A DNA stretch of 64,000 bases from Rhodococcus rhodnii (GCA_000720375.1 JOAA01000009.1:1-64000), one strand, 5' to 3'; shown: positions 8,421 to 16,879, counted from the first letter of the stretch. Numbers and translations: made by a program. Notes: generated by a model not told the origin, from the letters alone.

Positions 8421-8966
8421 ATGGTTCCGCCGCAACGTGACACCCCAGGGGCATCCGGGCCGTTCGACGTTCGCGACGCCCCGGATGACGGGGTCTTCCG
8501 GGTGGACTTGGGATCCGTGCGGATCCCGGTCAAGCCCGGCACCCAGTTGCAGGTCGAACTGAGCCCTGACCAGACAGAGGTGCGGGCAGTGCACCTGCAG
8601 ACCGCACTCGGGCAGTGCACGGTGAGTGCGTACGCCGCCCCGCCCGCTGGCGGGTTATGGCCGGATGTCTGCGAGGACATCCTCGTCCTGCCACCCTCGA
8701 TGGAGTCCGCACGCACCGAACAGGGGGAGTGGGGCCAGGAAATCGTGGGTGAGATGAACGGCATGGTCATCCGGTTCATCGGTGTGGACGGCCCAGGCTG
8801 GATGGTACGCGGTGTCGCTGTGACCAAGCCACGTTCATCCGCCGAAATCGCCGCCGCCCTCCGGGACGTCATGCGCGGCACCATTGTCGTCCGTGGCAAC
8901 GACGACCTACCCGACCGCACTCCGCTGCCGATCACGCTGCCCGACGAAGTCGCCAGACACCTCTAG
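8421..8966 (+). CDS. DUF3710 domain-containing protein
   Basis: A 181-residue actinobacterial protein of unknown function. GPFDVRDAPDDG (about 13-24), LDLGSVRIPV and MRGTIVVRGNDDLP with a final TPLPITLPDE mark the DUF3710 family; it has no membrane segment. The ATG used here gives a shorter N-terminus than the family's usual basic MFGRRRK-type start. Just upstream a GTG at 8416 sits 8 bases after a -10-like TAGGGT (8403-8408) and would start MKWFRRN, but in another frame. Either the gene starts at ATG 8421, or the true start is GTG 8416 and one base is wrong or missing. Its 3' end overlaps the convergent membrane gene by 60 bases. Confidence 0.75.
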   Translation: MVPPQRDTPGASGPFDVRDAPDDGVFRVDLGSVRIPVKPGTQLQVELSPDQTEVRAVHLQTALGQCTVSAYAAPPAGGLWPDVCEDILVLPPSMESARTEQGEWGQEIVGEMNGMVIRFIGVDGPGWMVRGVAVTKPRSSAEIAAALRDVMRGTIVVRGNDDLPDRTPLPITLPDEVARHL

Positions 8967-9737
8967 CCGTCTGATCGGAACCACGCGGCGGGCTGCGCGC
9001 ACGGTCGCGTCACCAGTCGCCATCCCGCCGAGCGCCAAGGCGAACGCAACCCACGGTCCAACCGGGACCAACGTCGCGGACAACACGAGCACGAACGCGA
9101 TGGTGCCGACGGCTGACGCCAGTGCGCCGTACATGAGGCTGGCGGCCGCCTCCCCTCCGGCGGTGCGGTGCACCGAAGGCGCCATGACGATCAGAAGTAC
9201 CGGCAGCGCGGACAAAGCGCCCGCGAGGACAGGCCCGAGCAGTGGAGCCGCCGTCGTGAGGATCAAGACGACAGCGCCGGAAACGGCCATCCGGGACGGA
9301 AGATCCCATCGAGATCCCCGGCCAGGCTGCGGAGCCGCATCGGTGGAGGTTGAGGACCACACGACAGCACCGGCAACCGCGGTGACGATGGCGATGGCCG
9401 TGAGCCACAAGCTATGCGTGAGCACGACGACGACCTCGGCGATTACTCCACAAAGGACAGCGATCGGCAATGCCTTGAGCGGTCGCATCTTTGTGGCCAG
9501 GCGGGCGTAGACCAGGCAGAAGGTCACAACCGTCAGTTGGCCCAGTGCGGCGCCGCGGGCCGCGTCGGAAGCGGCCTGCGGGCCGTGTTCGACGCAGAGG
9601 ATCACCAGAAATGGTGCTGTGGAAAGGGGAAGACCGAGCAGACGGCCGCCGAACCTTGGGCCGAGCCGGTGTGCGGCGATCGAAGTGAGCAGGATCAGCA
9701 AAGGGGCGAGTGTCGCCTTGAGCAGGAGAACCTCCAT
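8907..9737 (-). CDS. Multi-pass membrane protein of unknown function
   Basis: A 276-residue protein with about eight hydrophobic segments (for example LLILLTSIAAHRL, LTAIAIVTAVAGAVVW and VGTIAFVLVLSATLV). The two halves look alike in spacing, suggesting an internal duplication, but I cannot name the family. ATG 9737 begins directly with the first hydrophobic segment. It is divergent from an Lrp/AsnC regulator, an arrangement typical of amino-acid exporters, so export of an amino acid or similar metabolite is a reasonable guess only. Its 3' end overlaps the DUF3710 gene on the other strand. Confidence 0.7.
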   Translation of the reverse strand: MEVLLLKATLAPLLILLTSIAAHRLGPRFGGRLLGLPLSTAPFLVILCVEHGPQAASDAARGAALGQLTVVTFCLVYARLATKMRPLKALPIAVLCGVIAEVVVVLTHSLWLTAIAIVTAVAGAVVWSSTSTDAAPQPGRGSRWDLPSRMAVSGAVVLILTTAAPLLGPVLAGALSALPVLLIVMAPSVHRTAGGEAAASLMYGALASAVGTIAFVLVLSATLVPVGPWVAFALALGGMATGDATVRAARRVVPIRRLEVSGDFVGQRDRQRSAVG

Positions 9738-9805
9738 ACCTTCGACTCAAACACCGATCCGGCCGATATTGGCTCGGAATCGACGGAGCAAATCGCCCAT
9801 CCACA

Positions 9806-9842
9806 GAGATAATCTCGGCAACTCGCCCGTCTCGCTGAGATT
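9806..9842. promoter_or_regulatory. Candidate Lrp operator
   Basis: GAGATAATCTC (9806-9816) is an odd-length palindrome, and AATCTC (9811-9816) also pairs with GAGATT (9837-9842) across 20 bases. The sites sit just upstream of the Lrp start and between it and the divergent membrane gene. Spaced palindromic half-sites suit an Lrp octamer. Confidence 0.4.
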
Positions 9843-9857
9843 TCCTAGACTGCGGGC

Positions 9858-10307
9858 ATGGACCGGATCGATCGGCAGCTGCTGGCCGCGTTGGTGAACG
9901 ACGGCCGGGCGACCTACCAGGAGCTGGGCCGCCTTGTCCGGCTGTCGTCGAACACTGTCGCCGATCGGGTGCGCAGGCTGCGCAAGCACGGCGTGATCCG
10001 TGGTTATCGCGCGGAGCTCGACCTCGCGGTCCTCGGCCGTGGCATGCAGATCCTCACCGACATCCGCCTGCGCGAGACGGTCGACCGCGCCGGTTTCGAG
10101 CGCGGGCTCGTCCATGTTCCGCAGGTGATCGCGGCGATGCGGATGACCGGCGACTACGACTACCTGCTGCACGTGGTGGTCGCGAACGCCCTCGAACTGG
10201 AACACATCATCGACCGGCTCAAAGCCGAACTCGGCGTCCGCGAGGCGCGCAGCCGGTTGTTGCTGCACGAGGTCCCGCTCGGTCAGGACCGCATTCTGGA
10301 AGTGTGA
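9858..10307 (+). CDS. Lrp/AsnC family transcriptional regulator
   Basis: A 149-residue regulator of standard length. The AsnC-type helix-turn-helix is at residues 3-60 (LDRQLL-like start IDRQLLAAL, then NTVADRVRRLRKHGVIRGY), followed by the RAM ligand-binding domain with GDYDYLLHVVV (about 97-107). Such proteins sense amino acids and bind DNA as octamers. The divergent membrane protein is the obvious target, with autoregulation through the repeats at 9806-9842. Confidence 0.9.
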   Translation: MDRIDRQLLAALVNDGRATYQELGRLVRLSSNTVADRVRRLRKHGVIRGYRAELDLAVLGRGMQILTDIRLRETVDRAGFERGLVHVPQVIAAMRMTGDYDYLLHVVVANALELEHIIDRLKAELGVREARSRLLLHEVPLGQDRILEV

Positions 10308-10351
10308 CGTGGCAGCATGTTGCCCCCGCGGTCCTCCGAATGCAGGTACCG

Positions 10352-10395
10352 CCCTGTCGCACTGGGTGTGAGGCTGGCTACCTCACGCGACAGGG
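10352..10395 (+). promoter_or_regulatory. Bulged long stem-loop in the leader of the S33 peptidase
   Basis: CCCTGTCGC (10352-10360) pairs with GCGACAGGG (10387-10395), and stacked directly inside it GTGAGG (10368-10373) pairs with CCTCAC (10381-10386). The result is a 15-bp stem with a single 7-base bulge on one side. It ends 9 bases before the AGGAGG ribosome site of the peptidase gene. It may be an mRNA structure that affects initiation, or two nested protein-binding palindromes. Confidence 0.5.
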
Positions 10396-10417
10396 TCGTG
10401 ACCTAGGAGGGGTGAAG

Positions 10418-11986
10418 TTGGCCATCCGCGCACGCTTCGCGGTTCTCGCGGGCCTGCTGGCCGCCGGATCTGTCCTCGTGGCACCGGGGGCGACAGCGCA
10501 GTCCGCTGTTCCGGCCGTTCAATGGGGTGCATGTCCCGAGGAATCGCTCAAAGACGTTCCACCCGCAGAAAGACCACTGTTCAACTGCGCCACGTACGCC
10601 GTGCCGCTGGACCATGACAAGCCGCGTAAGGAAACCATCTCGCTCGCGCTGATGCGTCGCGCGGCGAGCAACCAGCAACAGCGCATCGGTTCACTGTTCC
10701 TCAACCCCGGCGGTCCAGGCGGCAGCGGATGGGGCCTGCCGCTCGCCGGCAAGGCCATCTTCCAGCCCGAGGTGCTCGAACGGTTCGACCTGGTCGGGTT
10801 CGACCCGCGGGGCGTCGCCCGCAGCACTCCGTTGCGCTGCTTCAAGACCAACGAGGAAGCCAACGCGGTCTTCGCGAAGGCCGCGCTCGTCCCGGTGACC
10901 AAGCAGCAGATCAACGACACCGTGGACGCGTACGCCGAGTATTCCGACTACTGCGCACGCAACGCTGGCGACCTGCTCGAGCACATGGCGACCAAGGACG
11001 TCGCCCAAGATCTTGACTTGCTGCGGCAGGCAGTCGGCGACAAGAAGCTGACTTACGTCGGTTTCTCGTACGGCACGCTGCTCGGCGCGACCTACGTCAA
11101 CATGTTCCCACGCAACTCGCGGGCGATCATTCTCGACGGCAATGTCGATCCGAGGTTGAGGCTGACCAACGGCCTGCAGTACGACCGGGAACGCGCCATC
11201 GGCTTTGAGATCGCGCTCGAGGCGTACCTGAAGCGTTGCGACGCCGAAGGCGACAAGTGCGCGTTCAGCGAGGGCAACCCGCGGGCGAAGTTCGACGAGA
11301 TCCGTAACCACCTCCGCAAGGAACCGATCACGCTGCCCAACGGCGACGTGCTCACGCTGGACTCCTTCACCGGCGGGGTCGGGGGCAACCTGTACAGCCC
11401 GGCTGTGTTGAAGGCGCTCGCGGTGGCCTTGCAAGAGGTCTACAACGTGCTGCACCCGTCGGGCTCCGCTCAGCTCGCGACGGCCGACCTGTCGGTGCTC
11501 ACGAAGCCGTCCAAGGTCGGTAAGTACGACGCACCGGCGGACACGCCGTACACGAGTGACGACTCGTATCAAGCCGTGAACTGCTCGGACAAACCATTCC
11601 CGCGTCACCCGCAGCTGATTCCGTTGCTGGCCGACGTTTGGGAGCGCGAGTCGCCGACTTTCGGCCGGTACCAGATCTTCTCGGATCCGCTCGCGTGCGC
11701 GACGTGGCCCGCGAAGCACCCTGACCCGTACCGCGGGCCTTGGGGCCGCAAGACCGAGAACCCGGTGCTGGTAATCGGTAACTACTACGACCCGGCCACG
11801 CAGTACGAGTTCGCCAAGCGGATGTCGCGTCAGCTCGGCAACAGCGTCCTGCTCAGCGTGGACGCGTTCGGGCACTGCATCCTGGGTGATTCGCTGGGCG
11901 TGGACAAGGCCGCGGCGAACTACCTGATCACCCTGCAAGCGCCGAAGCCTGGGCAGGTTTACCAGCCAAACGCACAACCGTTCTGA
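10418..11986 (+). CDS. Secreted alpha/beta-hydrolase peptidase (S33, TAP-like C-terminus)
   Basis: A 522-residue secreted serine hydrolase of the tripeptidyl/prolyl aminopeptidase type. A Sec signal peptide covers residues 1-29 (hydrophobic core FAVLAGLLAAGSVLV, cleavage near ATAQSA). The oxyanion loop is NPGGPGGSG, the nucleophile Ser217 is in GFSYGT, Asp458 in YYDPAT and His486 in FGHCIL, with the C-terminal half matching the TAP-like domain. The TTG at 10418 was chosen because AGGAGG (10405-10410) lies 7 bases away; the GTG at 10412 is only one base from that site. It likely releases N-terminal peptides outside the cell. A perfect hairpin terminator follows. Confidence 0.88.
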   Translation: MAIRARFAVLAGLLAAGSVLVAPGATAQSAVPAVQWGACPEESLKDVPPAERPLFNCATYAVPLDHDKPRKETISLALMRRAASNQQQRIGSLFLNPGGPGGSGWGLPLAGKAIFQPEVLERFDLVGFDPRGVARSTPLRCFKTNEEANAVFAKAALVPVTKQQINDTVDAYAEYSDYCARNAGDLLEHMATKDVAQDLDLLRQAVGDKKLTYVGFSYGTLLGATYVNMFPRNSRAIILDGNVDPRLRLTNGLQYDRERAIGFEIALEAYLKRCDAEGDKCAFSEGNPRAKFDEIRNHLRKEPITLPNGDVLTLDSFTGGVGGNLYSPAVLKALAVALQEVYNVLHPSGSAQLATADLSVLTKPSKVGKYDAPADTPYTSDDSYQAVNCSDKPFPRHPQLIPLLADVWERESPTFGRYQIFSDPLACATWPAKHPDPYRGPWGRKTENPVLVIGNYYDPATQYEFAKRMSRQLGNSVLLSVDAFGHCILGDSLGVDKAAANYLITLQAPKPGQVYQPNAQPF

Positions 11987-12013
11987 GCACGACCACGAAT
12001 CTGTGACGACACG

Positions 12014-12044
12014 GCGGCCGGCACGTCTTTGGCGTGCCGGCCGC
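12014..12044. terminator. Perfect 12-bp hairpin terminator
   Basis: GCGGCCGGCACG (12014-12025) and CGTGCCGGCCGC (12033-12044) form a perfect 12-bp stem with a 7-base loop, 28 bases after the peptidase stop. No U-run. Confidence 0.7.
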
Positions 12045-12078
12045 TGATCGTTACGCTGCTTGGTGCGGAGGTGGACCC

Positions 12079-12660
12079 GTGGTCGAGACAGTCAAACCAC
12101 GCAGACGCCAGGCTCGCGGCGAGCGGCGGATGGCGCAGTTGTTGGACGCGGCCGAGGAAGTCTTCGCCGCCGAGGGATTCAACGCCGCGACCACGAACGC
12201 GATCGCCGCGGCGGCAGGCGTCTCGCCAGGCACGCTGTACCAGTTCTTCCCGAACAAGGACTCCATGGCGGCGGCATTGGCGCAGCGGTACGTCGACGTG
12301 CTCGCCGAGGTGCACGACCCGGAGGCGAAGGTCGTCGGTGTGCCGCTGGACGACGTGATCAACCGGATGGTCGACCCGGCCATCGCGATAGCCGAGGAGC
12401 ACCGCGCGTTCGAGGCGATGTTCTGGGCGCACCCGTGCGACAAGCTGCGGGACTCGGTGACCGAGAACGTCGACCGGACCATCGCGACCCGTGTGCCGGA
12501 GCTGGATCCGAGCAGGCGACGGCTGATCGCCACGGTCACCGTGAAGATCTTCGGCGCGCTGCTGCCCGCGATCCTGGCCGCTTCGGGCCGGGAGCGCGCC
12601 GAGCTGACCGGTGAGCTCAAGCGGGTCCTGCGGGCCTACCTGCTGGACGTCTCCGACTGA
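12079..12660 (+). CDS. TetR/AcrR family transcriptional regulator
   Basis: A 193-residue TetR protein. The basic start KPRRRQARGERR leads into a helix-turn-helix (about 18-62) with ATTNAIAAAAGVSPGTLYQFFPNKDSM, a textbook recognition region. GTG 12079 was chosen from the GGAGG at 12067-12071. The C-terminal ligand domain is not assigned. It lies downstream of a terminator, so it has its own promoter, and no divergent or following enzyme gene indicates its target. Confidence 0.88.
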   Translation: MVETVKPRRRQARGERRMAQLLDAAEEVFAAEGFNAATTNAIAAAAGVSPGTLYQFFPNKDSMAAALAQRYVDVLAEVHDPEAKVVGVPLDDVINRMVDPAIAIAEEHRAFEAMFWAHPCDKLRDSVTENVDRTIATRVPELDPSRRRLIATVTVKIFGALLPAILAASGRERAELTGELKRVLRAYLLDVSD

Positions 12661-12955
12661 CCCGCGCCTGCTCCGGCAGCGAATCACGCGTAGGGTCGGT
12701 GGCAGGGTCGCCGTGGCGGCCGGACCGTTGCGAGTTGTCGGGGATACAGCTCGACAAGGTCCGGCACACGGCGACTTTCTCAAGTAGCCGGCGGTTTACT
12801 GCCTTTCACACCGGCTTTTCGCAATTTCCTGCAGCTGAATATGATCACTGTCTCCGTACATACCGGTACGGCGAATTCATGTAGGCAAACGGGTTCGTCA
12901 GTCGTGTATGCCTGTGGCGTACACGCCCCTCTCTGGAATGATTGGGAGACGACCC
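12661..12955. other. Non-coding upstream region with one palindrome
   Basis: About 295 bases between the TetR stop and the nuclease-propeller start. The only clear structure is CCGTAC (12854-12859) with GTACGG (12866-12871), an operator-like inverted repeat. The rightmost 50 bases could be translated if an earlier start (ATG 12908 or 12938) is used. Confidence 0.4.
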
Positions 12956-15484
12956 TTGCCGTTACCCAGACGAATCAGATCCACGACGATCGGATTGCTG
13001 CTCGTCGCTCTGTTACTTAGTGTGATATCTCCGCCCAGTGCCGCCGCTCCTGCGAACGGAAACGCCGTTGCGGCCCAGGCTCGTGCCAACGAACCCGCCC
13101 GGCCCGCGGAACCGCAGGTCAGGGAGAAGCGGGTGCAGCGTGAGACCCCGGCGGAAACGCGGAAACGCAACGCTTACGTGCAGCAGACCCGCGTCGCGAC
13201 GCGTGCTGCCGCGGGCGATTTCCCGAGTGAAAGCATGACGAAATGCTGGAACGCGCCCTACCCGCCCGGTATGAATCGGGTCATTCTCGACCACTGGATG
13301 TGGTGCACGACCGCAAGGGCATACCTCTATTTCTTTGAGAAATGTCAAGGTCCGCCTCCTGGAAATGGATGCGTCGAGGTCGGCAGCATCAATTTCCGGG
13401 TCGCCGTCATGGGGCTCGGGCATCAGGACAAGGACGGCCCGGCCGCACGTAAAGTCAAATACTGGATGATGCTGGACGACCCGCAGGCCTTCGGCAAGGT
13501 CGACTACACCGCCACGCTCAGCTTCACCGGAACGTGCAAGTCCTACACGGCTGGAGCGTCATGCCAGCCGGCTGTGGGCAACGGCCGTACGGACACAGTC
13601 CAGGGATGGATCGACGCCGGATACGCCGACTGGGAGTACAGCTCTCCGGAAGGCTCCAACACCAGCCCCGACAAGATCGCCTTCTTCGACTTCGAACTGC
13701 TTGGCACCATGTCCAGCCCGAGGATCTGGCCATCCAGCGCGCCGGTCATCGGCCCTTCGCAGGCCGGATTCCGGTGCGACTCGGCCAGGTACCAGAAGTG
13801 GCCGGTCGGTGCCCAGTCGTACGGATGCGTGTTCGACGGTGTGCGCTCGATCTGGACGTTCAAAGCCACCGCCGACGTGGCACAAACCGCGAAGCACGTC
13901 TGGACCGCGCAGTTCAAGCCGAATCTGACGCGCCCGCCGTCGGTCAAGGACAAGGAAATACCAGGTTCGATCCAGAGCGGCATGCCGCTGTCGCGGCTCG
14001 CGGGCGCCGCGGGGACTCCGGAGGCCAACAGCCACACCGCGAACCGGGACAAGTCCATCGCCACGTGCAAGACGAACTTCGGCGTCCAGTACAGCCGCAA
14101 CCAGACGCGGGACTGCGACGAATACCCGATGGCCTCGACCAACCAGGGCGCGTGGACCGGATCGAACGATCCGGCCGTGGAAACGCACCACTATTCGGTT
14201 CGTCCGCTCAAGTCGGAGGACAACCAGGCCGCGGGCCGGCTGCTGGAAGAGTTCTACCGCACCGAGCGCGTGATCAACACCGACGAGTTCTTCGTGGATG
14301 TCGTGGCAGGCGACGGCGGCCCTTATCCCGGTTTGCAGGAGCCCGAGGGAATCTCGTCGCCGATCTCGAACCGGCAGTGCGATCTGCGCCAGCCCGCGGT
14401 GTCCAACGTGCAGAAGACCGCGCCGCCGGAACAGACCTTCAACGACTACGCGAGGACCACTCCGAACGGATGGACCGGCGGCGACTCGACGTTCTCGGTC
14501 AAACTGCCCGACGGCCGTCTGCTGTTCCTGTTCTCCGACACGTTCCTCGGCCCGCTCAAGAGCGACGGCACCAGGCCGACGAGCGCCCCGTTCGTGAACA
14601 GCACCTTCGTGCTCAAGGACGGCGACAGTCTCACGACACTGCGGGGTGGCACGGCCGCCACACCCAAGGGACTGATGACGCCTGCCGCCGAAAAGCACTG
14701 GTACTGGCTCGGTGACGGGCTCATCCACAACGAAGGCGGCACCAACTACCTGCAGGTGCTCTTCCAGGAGTACTACAAGTTCGGGCCGGGGGACTGGGAC
14801 TTCAGGCACAAGGCGAACTTCGTGGCCTGGTTCTCCCTCAGCAACCTCGGCATCACCCATGGCCACGAACCGATCTACGTCGACCCGGTTCCGTCGACTC
14901 CGGGCGTGGGCTGGGGTTCGGCGCTCCTGCCGGCCAGCCGCAGCGGTGACGGGTACACCTACATCTACGGTGTGGACGACGCCCCGATCAACAAGCAGAT
15001 GCGTGTCGCGCGCGTCCGGGGAACCAACCTCACCGGCGACTGGGAGTACCTCAAGCCGGGCACCGGGTGGATGAAGCACGAGAAAGAATCGGCGAACGTC
15101 TTCTCCGGGATCGCCAACGAGTACAGCGTCACGCCGTGGTACGGCGGTTTCACCGTGCTGAGCCAGACCAGCACGGCGGCGTTCAGCGGCGAGATCCGTG
15201 CGTCCGTGTCGTGTTCTCCGCATGGCCCATGGCAACTGGAGACATTGGTCTACCACATGCCTGAGCCAGGGCCATACGGCAGCTACAAAGACGACACCAT
15301 CTTCGCCTACAACGCCCACATCCACGACGCGCTGTCACCCGAAAACGGGCCGTTCACCTTGTCCTACAACGTGAACAGCTTCGACAGCAAAGTCGCGGAC
15401 ACCGCTCACCACTACCGTGACCCGAGTATCTACAAACCGCGGTTTGTGAAGTTCTCCATGACACCGACCGGCGGAACTCGTTAA
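12956..15484 (+). CDS. Secreted NucA/NucB-type nuclease fused to a beta-propeller (DUF4185/DUF5005-like)
   Basis: An 842-residue secreted protein. A signal peptide (residues 1-34, core GLLLVALLLSVIS, cleavage near SAAAPA) is followed by a charged linker, a cysteine-containing domain (about 90-330) and a NucA/NucB deoxyribonuclease core at about 370-460, recognised by CDEYPMAST (387-395) and the following DNQAAGRLLEEFY. From about 500 to the end the sequence resembles five-bladed propeller glycosidase-like domains (GWTGGDSTFSV, DGRLLFLFSDTFLG, YSVTPWYGGF). TTG 12956 was chosen for the GGGAG 7 bases before it; ATG 12908 and 12938 are in frame. The combination suggests an extracellular enzyme that degrades nucleic acid and binds or cuts glycan. 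It shares its stop region (TTAA) with the convergent TetR. Confidence 0.75.
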   Translation: MPLPRRIRSTTIGLLLVALLLSVISPPSAAAPANGNAVAAQARANEPARPAEPQVREKRVQRETPAETRKRNAYVQQTRVATRAAAGDFPSESMTKCWNAPYPPGMNRVILDHWMWCTTARAYLYFFEKCQGPPPGNGCVEVGSINFRVAVMGLGHQDKDGPAARKVKYWMMLDDPQAFGKVDYTATLSFTGTCKSYTAGASCQPAVGNGRTDTVQGWIDAGYADWEYSSPEGSNTSPDKIAFFDFELLGTMSSPRIWPSSAPVIGPSQAGFRCDSARYQKWPVGAQSYGCVFDGVRSIWTFKATADVAQTAKHVWTAQFKPNLTRPPSVKDKEIPGSIQSGMPLSRLAGAAGTPEANSHTANRDKSIATCKTNFGVQYSRNQTRDCDEYPMASTNQGAWTGSNDPAVETHHYSVRPLKSEDNQAAGRLLEEFYRTERVINTDEFFVDVVAGDGGPYPGLQEPEGISSPISNRQCDLRQPAVSNVQKTAPPEQTFNDYARTTPNGWTGGDSTFSVKLPDGRLLFLFSDTFLGPLKSDGTRPTSAPFVNSTFVLKDGDSLTTLRGGTAATPKGLMTPAAEKHWYWLGDGLIHNEGGTNYLQVLFQEYYKFGPGDWDFRHKANFVAWFSLSNLGITHGHEPIYVDPVPSTPGVGWGSALLPASRSGDGYTYIYGVDDAPINKQMRVARVRGTNLTGDWEYLKPGTGWMKHEKESANVFSGIANEYSVTPWYGGFTVLSQTSTAAFSGEIRASVSCSPHGPWQLETLVYHMPEPGPYGSYKDDTIFAYNAHIHDALSPENGPFTLSYNVNSFDSKVADTAHHYRDPSIYKPRFVKFSMTPTGGTR

Positions 15485-16056
15485 CCAGCCAGTGCCCGGA
15501 CGAGCCCGTCGATGAACTCGCGGGTGATGGGCTCGCCGGTCACCAGTACGCGGTAGTACAGCGGGCCGACGAGCTGGTCGATCGCCGCCTCGAGGTCGAG
15601 GTCGGCGAGTTCGCCCCGCTCGACGGCCCGCTGGAGGATGAGCTTGTCCCTGGCCCGCAAGGGAAGCACGCACTCGTCCCGGAAGCGCGTGGCCACCGCG
15701 GGGTCGTGCTGTGCTTGGCCTGCCAGGGCACGGAAGACCGCGCCCTGGTCGGTCTCGGTCAGGAAAGTGGCGAGCGTGGGGAGGTAGGCGGCGAGGTCGT
15801 CGGCCAGGGAGCCGAGGTCGGGCGGCGTCAGTTCCTCGTTCATGTCGTCGACGAACGCGTCCAGCAGGATGTCGACCTTCGACGGCCACCAGCGGTAGAT
15901 CGTCTGCTTGGCCACGCCTGCCCGCGCGGCGATGCCTTCCACCGTGACACCGGCGAAGCCGCGCTCAACCAGGATGTCATCGGCGGCTTCCAATACGGCT
16001 TGGCGGGCTTGCTCGCTTCGGCCGTGCCGGTTGCCGTGGTGGCGCATGTTGGTCAC
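15481..16056 (-). CDS. TetR/AcrR family regulator of the divergent methyltransferase
   Basis: A 191-residue TetR regulator. The helix-turn-helix (about 14-60) contains VTVEGIAARAGVAKQTIYRWWPSK, a strong match to the family, and the C-terminal domain resembles the TetR_C_11 type. It is divergent from the methyltransferase at 16112. The 55-base gap between them is largely one 32-bp palindrome (16076-16107), so direct repression of the methyltransferase, and probably of itself, is likely. Its stop overlaps the stop of the convergent nuclease-propeller gene. Confidence 0.9.
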   Translation of the reverse strand: MTNMRHHGNRHGRSEQARQAVLEAADDILVERGFAGVTVEGIAARAGVAKQTIYRWWPSKVDILLDAFVDDMNEELTPPDLGSLADDLAAYLPTLATFLTETDQGAVFRALAGQAQHDPAVATRFRDECVLPLRARDKLILQRAVERGELADLDLEAAIDQLVGPLYYRVLVTGEPITREFIDGLVRALAG

Positions 16057-16075
16057 TCCCGCAGACTAATAAGCC

Positions 16076-16107
16076 CTAGCCTAGACGCAACGTTGTGTCT
16101 AGGCTAG
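16076..16107. promoter_or_regulatory. 32-bp near-perfect palindromic TetR operator
   Basis: The left arm CTAGCCTAGAC (16076-16086) and right arm GTCTAGGCTAG (16097-16107) are exact inverted repeats. The centre contains the palindrome CAACGTTG (16088-16095). Only one symmetric base pair is mismatched in 32. It ends five bases before the methyltransferase ATG and covers its -10-like TAGGCT (16101-16106 region), so bound repressor would block initiation. Confidence 0.8.
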
Positions 16108-16111
16108 CGGT

Positions 16112-16738
16112 ATGACCAACACTCTGGCGAAGGTCCAGGCAGTGCTTGATCGGTTGTTCGCCAACGCCGCGAACGATGCCTGGCCGCAGTCGTATCCCGC
16201 TGATCCGCAGGCGCACGCCGATGCCCTCGCGGACATCTACATGCCGATCTCGGCCGACGGCGGCAAGCTGCTCTACTCGCTCATCCGGGCGGCGCGGCCG
16301 GAAACCGTGGTGGAATTCGGTACCTCGTTCGCGATATCCACGATCTACCTCGCCGCCGCGGTCGCCGACAACGGCACCGGACACGTGTACGGCAGCGAGA
16401 TGAACGCCTCGAAACGCGAAGCCGCCCAAGCGAACCTCAAGGAAGCCGGGCTGGCCGAGCACGTCACCGTGCTGCCGGGCGACGCTCGTGAATCACTGAA
16501 AGAGGTCCCCGGGCCGATCGGCATGGTCCTGCTGGACGGGTGGAAGGACCTGTGCCTGCCCGTGCTGAAGTTGCTGGAACCCAAACTCATGCCTGGCGCG
16601 CTGGTCATCGCCGACGACGTCAGCTTCGCCACGATGGCCGACTATCTCGCCTACGTCCGCGACCCCGCCAACGGGTATGTCAGCGTGGAGTTCCCGGTCG
16701 AGGACGGCATGGAAGTCAGCTGCTACACCGCAGTGTGA
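16112..16738 (+). CDS. Class I SAM-dependent O-methyltransferase-like protein
   Basis: A 208-residue methyltransferase of the catechol O-methyltransferase/YrrM type. The SAM motif is VVEFGTSFAISTIYLAA (about 66-82), followed by an acidic motif II (YGSEMN) and LLDGWKD (about 141-147) in place of the metal-binding DxxK of classic O-methyltransferases. ATG 16112 has no ribosome site, and the TetR operator with a -10-like element ends just before it, so the mRNA is probably leaderless. The substrate is unknown; TetR control suggests induction by a small compound, perhaps its substrate. Confidence 0.82.
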   Translation: MTNTLAKVQAVLDRLFANAANDAWPQSYPADPQAHADALADIYMPISADGGKLLYSLIRAARPETVVEFGTSFAISTIYLAAAVADNGTGHVYGSEMNASKREAAQANLKEAGLAEHVTVLPGDARESLKEVPGPIGMVLLDGWKDLCLPVLKLLEPKLMPGALVIADDVSFATMADYLAYVRDPANGYVSVEFPVEDGMEVSCYTAV

Positions 16739-16838
16739 AGCAGTGTGAATCATGGGCACCGCCGAGCGGGGACTCGACGGTGCGGCACTGAGTCTGGTGG
16801 ACAGGCGCAACACGGGCGCAACCGGTGTCCGCTGAATG

Positions 16839-16879
16839 CCGAACCCCGCCGGGGCGACGTGCGCTCCGGCGGGGTTCGG
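16839..16879. terminator. Bidirectional 14-bp hairpin terminator
   Basis: CCGAACCCCGCCGG (16839-16852) pairs perfectly with CCGGCGGGGTTCGG (16866-16879). It lies between the convergent methyltransferase and acnA, without a U-run, and can serve both. Confidence 0.75.

Noticed and set aside
13559..15325. 588-codon minus-strand frame opposite the nuclease-propeller gene
   Set aside because: It is rich in Arg, Val, His and lacks domains; the plus-strand protein has a signal peptide and family motifs.
15481..16056. AcnR, the aconitase repressor
   Set aside because: It is a TetR gene near acnA, but it is divergent from and shares a palindrome with the methyltransferase, and acnA reads toward it from beyond a terminator.
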